DNA from: NORP294 sp047627915
Lineage (GTDB): Bacteria > Bacteroidota > Bacteroidia > Flavobacteriales_E > Vicingaceae
Reading direction: 5' to 3'
NCBI GenBank assembly: GCA_047627915.1
Contig: JBLHTZ010000023.1
Span: 1-35,029 of the forward strand
Length of the DNA stretch: 35,029 bases
Shown: positions 32,490 to 35,029 of the stretch, piece by piece
Position numbering within the stretch: position 1 is the stretch's first letter
How the letters are laid out: every line of letters starts with the position of its first letter
Translations under genes and position numbers: made by a program
The notes under the pieces: generated by a model
Databases searched by the model: none
Told to the model about the DNA's origin: nothing
Seen by the model: the letters and a program-made list of their open reading frames with translations, nothing else

Positions 32490-34766
32490 TTATTCTAATC
32501 CTTTCTTATTAAATAATATATAGCCGAAATGAACGAAAAAACTCCATTGGTCTTGGGCTTTTTCGTAATAATTTAAGCTAGCTGCTAGTGGACCTAATCT
32601 ACTATGATAAACAGCGGTCATCGTACCAATAAAATCTCTATTTATAATTTCCTTTGCAAATGATGCGGAGCCATCTGAATTCTGAATCAGTTGTTCGTAG
32701 GGCTGGTAAATATATAATTCACCTCTCAAATCAATTAAATCTCGATACGAGTAAATTGCTTTAATTCCTGCGCCAACATAAGACCGCGCCCGATATTGGC
32801 GCTGAAAAATTGTTCTATTTTCTGGTAAGGGAGCAAATGAAGGTGAAATTAAGCTAGAGGCAGTGTAGTTTTGGAAAAGAGGTAAGCTAGAAACGTTGCC
32901 TTCAAGAAATAATCCAAGGTGTACCGAGCGTTTACGAAGCAAGTACTTGTTTAATTTTAAGTACGCTTCAAACCATTCTCTATCTGCTCTCAAATTCGAT
33001 TTAACAGGTGTTGTTGAACCCGTTAACGTTTTTTCAATTCCACTTACGGTACTTAGTCGCACAATAAATTGAGAGCCTTTAGTTGCATATTGCTTTCTAT
33101 TCAGAGAGTTACGGTCGAATTGAATAAAAAATCTAGAAGCTTCAAAACTGGTTCTATCTGAAGTGTCACCCCTCACGAAGTTATCAGTTTGATAGTATTC
33201 ATAGTCTTGCCAAAAATGATTGTAACCCAACTCTAGCTTCCCATTCGTGAAAACTGGGAGTCCAATACAATTTCCCCAATAGCTCTCGGAGTTAATTATA
33301 TACGGGGGATTAATATCATCTATAAAAGTAGAACGTCCGTTAAAGTAATCGAAGCGGTTGACACTGAATTTGGTTTTGATGTAGAATGGAGTGTAAAATG
33401 GAATGTCCCACCTTGCACTTGCTTCCGCGGAGTTGTAAAAGCTACCAAAATAAATATTTGCCTTGGTAGTTAATTCTGTGTTCTTTAATAGCTTGTGTTC
33501 AATTTGAAAAAAACCTGTGCTAAAAGGTTTGGATGCTACGACTCCTCCAAATGAAGCTTTAAACTTTTTTTCTTTTTTTAAATCTAGCGTTAAAGAGAAG
33601 GTGTTGGATGAAGAGTCGTATTTGACAGTTGGATATGCGCTATTGATTTTTGGGTTTGAAGTAAACTTGTAATATGTTTCTTTCATATTATTTGAAAAAA
33701 CAGGACCTTTTTTCAAATTCAAAGAGTTTTTTAAATACTTCTCTTGGTTTTTATACCCATTTATGATTTTAATCGAGTCAAACGATAATAAGGGTTTTTT
33801 TAAGTTGAATGAATCTCTCTTCTTCGTAATTGCTTTTTTATCGACACTCCTCGTTACAATTGTTCTGATGCTATCTATGTATTTATTTGTAGCTTGATAA
33901 CCTCTTTGTAAGGCAAGGTCTGTTCCATAGAAATCAAAAGTTGAAATATCATGCACATCGGTTTGAATAATGATTCCATTCGTGCAGTTGATTTCAAAGT
34001 TGGCCTCTTTCGTTAAAATGTTTCTTAATTGAGCTAACAGGTTATCTTCCGTTGGGTTAGGGTTCTCTTCGGCTACGTTACTTGCGATTATATAATCTGG
34101 TAAAAATTGATTACACATGATATCAACGGGAAAGTTATTGTAGATTCCGCCATCAAACATTAGATCACCGTCGATAGTAATTGGTGAAATGTAAAATGGG
34201 TAAGTCATAGAAGCACGAATCGCTTTCGGTAAATCTCCTTCTCTCAGTATGCTTTGTTTTTGTTGACTAATATTTGCTGCAACGGCCCGATAAGGAATCA
34301 TTAAGCTATCGAAGTTAGACCCAGCTACAGCATTTGCAGTGCAAAATAGTTCCATTAATCCATAATCAATTGGAATGGAGGATATAACGTTAGTTGGTAA
34401 ATTTTTTCCTAAAACAGAATCTAAATTAAAATTCAGTGAAGCAATAGCACTATTGTCTTCATCTTTCATAAAGTAAAATAAATACTTTTCTTCAACAGTC
34501 CCCGTTGCGGCGTTCCTAAACTCTACTGAATTCATTAAAGCTTCGATTTCCTCTGGTGAATAACCTGAGGCATAAAAGGCACCGACTAAAGCTCCGATTG
34601 AGGTGCCTACTATAAAGTCAATAGGAATTTGGTTTTCCTCAAGCGACTTAAGAACACCAACATGGGCGGACCCTGCAGCTCCACCACCACTCAGTACTAC
34701 ACCAACCTTTTGAGCGCTCAATCGGCTTAAAAAGATCATGAGTATCAATAGTAACTTTGCTTTCAT
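32490..34766 (-). CDS. Patatin-like phospholipase with C-terminal outer-membrane barrel
   Basis: A 758-residue exported protein. The signal peptide (about 1-18) leads directly into a patatin domain (about 20-320): GGGAAG oxyanion loop (27-32), nucleophile S56 in GTSIG, and D205 in the DGG motif (FDGGIYNNFP), so the Ser-Asp dyad is complete. The middle (about 330-400) looks like a POTRA-like linker, and the last ~360 residues form alternating beta-strands typical of a BamA/Omp85-family barrel (IEHKLLKNTELTTKANIYFG, SLNYYEKAQDQWSFFVHFGYILF). This layout resembles PlpD, a type Vd protein that exposes a phospholipase A at the surface, but Bacteroidota relatives are widespread and their role is unclear; the domain may face the periplasm. 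Upstream of murB with zero gap. Confidence 0.93.
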   Translation of the reverse strand: MKAKLLLILMIFLSRLSAQKVGVVLSGGGAAGSAHVGVLKSLEENQIPIDFIVGTSIGALVGAFYASGYSPEEIEALMNSVEFRNAATGTVEEKYLFYFMKDEDNSAIASLNFNLDSVLGKNLPTNVISSIPIDYGLMELFCTANAVAGSNFDSLMIPYRAVAANISQQKQSILREGDLPKAIRASMTYPFYISPITIDGDLMFDGGIYNNFPVDIMCNQFLPDYIIASNVAEENPNPTEDNLLAQLRNILTKEANFEINCTNGIIIQTDVHDISTFDFYGTDLALQRGYQATNKYIDSIRTIVTRSVDKKAITKKRDSFNLKKPLLSFDSIKIINGYKNQEKYLKNSLNLKKGPVFSNNMKETYYKFTSNPKINSAYPTVKYDSSSNTFSLTLDLKKEKKFKASFGGVVASKPFSTGFFQIEHKLLKNTELTTKANIYFGSFYNSAEASARWDIPFYTPFYIKTKFSVNRFDYFNGRSTFIDDINPPYIINSESYWGNCIGLPVFTNGKLELGYNHFWQDYEYYQTDNFVRGDTSDRTSFEASRFFIQFDRNSLNRKQYATKGSQFIVRLSTVSGIEKTLTGSTTPVKSNLRADREWFEAYLKLNKYLLRKRSVHLGLFLEGNVSSLPLFQNYTASSLISPSFAPLPENRTIFQRQYRARSYVGAGIKAIYSYRDLIDLRGELYIYQPYEQLIQNSDGSASFAKEIINRDFIGTMTAVYHSRLGPLAASLNYYEKAQDQWSFFVHFGYILFNKKGLE

Positions 34767-34825
34767 GGTTGGTTTCGTTAATCGTTAAAATTAACCAATA
34801 ACAAAGGTGCAATAGGGGTTGAAAA

Positions 34826-34863
34826 TCAGGAGCTATGAAGATAAATTTGTTTATAACTCCTGA
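34826..34863 (-). terminator. Possible terminator after the CBS-domain gene
   Basis: The arms TCAGGAGCTAT (34826-34836) and ATAACTCCTGA (34853-34863) form an 11-bp stem with one G-U pair when read on the minus strand and a 16-base loop. It starts 8 bases after the CBS-domain gene stop and is followed on the minus strand by ATTTTCAA, a short T-run. It would separate that gene from the patatin gene. Confidence 0.4.
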
Positions 34864-34870
34864 CCCGTAT

Positions 34871-35029
34871 TTAAGATTTTGGGTTAATCGCAGATATGAT
34901 ATCGTGAATGGTAATAATGTCAACTTCATTCGATCTATTCCTTACTAAAACAGCTGGATTCTGTTTATTCAATACCTCAGCTAGCTCTTCTAAAGAGGCA
35001 TTTCCGTCTACAAAGTCGTACGCTTTTGA
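34871..35029 (-). CDS. 3' end of a CBS-domain protein, possibly cystathionine beta-synthase
   Basis: The last 52 codons of a gene that starts beyond the right edge. The sequence contains VDGNASLEELAEVLNKQNPAVLV followed by IITIHDIISAI, the second half of a CBS domain, ending NPKS. This ending resembles the C-terminal CBS domain of Bacteroidota cystathionine beta-synthase-like PLP enzymes, but other CBS proteins end similarly and the catalytic part is outside the window. The frame is clearly coding in composition and stops at 34871-34873. An alternative minus-strand open frame over the same region (34648-34929) has no recognisable features. Confidence 0.75.
   Translation of the reverse strand, partial: SKAYDFVDGNASLEELAEVLNKQNPAVLVRNRSNEVDIITIHDIISAINPKS

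Noticed and set aside
34767..34870. Promoter for the patatin-murB pair
   Set aside because: TAATTTTA and TTTG are both present near 34786-34805, but only 8 bases apart, which is too close for a Bacteroidota promoter.
34648..34929. Minus-strand open frame of 93 codons over the patatin gene start and the CBS-domain gene end
   Set aside because: It overlaps two well supported genes in another frame and has no motif of its own.
1..35029. Mobile elements, prophage or defence islands
   Set aside because: No transposase, integrase, recombinase, phage structural gene, restriction system or terminal inverted repeat was recognised. Gene content is typical chromosomal.

Overview
The window looks like a chromosomal segment of a Bacteroidota bacterium, most likely a marine-type flavobacterium or close relative. 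The DNA is AT-rich. It encodes two secreted proteins with different type IX secretion (T9SS) C-terminal signals, a PorE-like OmpA protein, a DUF5606 protein found in this phylum, and a Kdo transferase. Several start codons have a TAnnTTTG-like promoter box upstream instead of a sigma70-type -10. I see no rRNA, tRNA, CRISPR array, insertion sequence or prophage.

Layout. (1) 1-4124, minus strand: DUF5606 protein, M3-family metallopeptidase and adenylosuccinate lyase (purB), tightly spaced, followed by the wreck of a small outer-membrane protein gene (126-479). (2) 4275-11849, plus strand: one 2524-residue secreted protein with nine PKD modules and about twelve Ig-like two-cysteine modules, ending in a gliding-motility-type (type B) T9SS domain. 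A perfect 18-bp bidirectional terminator follows. (3) 12044-18304, minus strand: PorE-like TPR/propeller/OmpA protein, queE, a terminator, and a 1200-residue subtilisin-like protease with a type A T9SS signal. (4) 18376-23231, minus strand: DUF983 protein, two rhodaneses and a small membrane protein as one unit, then a PIN-PhoH ATPase, then an outer-membrane barrel protein with waaA. (5) 23308-31468, plus strand: eight nearly contiguous nucleotide-sugar genes: a WbpE-like aminotransferase, UDP-glucose dehydrogenase, UDP-xylose synthase, a WbpD-like acetyltransferase, TviB-like dehydrogenase, dTDP-glucose dehydratase, TviC/WbpP-like epimerase and a CpsB-type phosphatase. (6) 31473-35029, minus strand: murB, a patatin phospholipase with a C-terminal barrel, and the 3' end of a CBS-domain gene.

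How it fits together. Much of the window concerns the cell surface. There are two T9SS cargo proteins with an envelope protein of the PorE kind between them, a lipid A-Kdo step (waaA), a peptidoglycan precursor step (murB), and precursors for an acidic amino-sugar polysaccharide. The sugar genes supply UDP-GlcA, UDP-xylose, UDP-GlcNAcA/GalNAcA, a 2,3-diacetamido-uronic acid branch and dTDP-4-keto-6-deoxyglucose. No glycosyltransferase, flippase, polymerase or WbpB-type oxidoreductase is present, so the rest of the locus must lie elsewhere.

I did not find a clearly new biological system. The most unusual items are the five-module higher-order duplication in the giant protein, which lacks an adjacent PorP/SprF-type partner gene, the decayed membrane protein gene, and the split composition of the sugar locus. 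Functional assignments rest on recognised motifs and family resemblance from memory; no database search was run.
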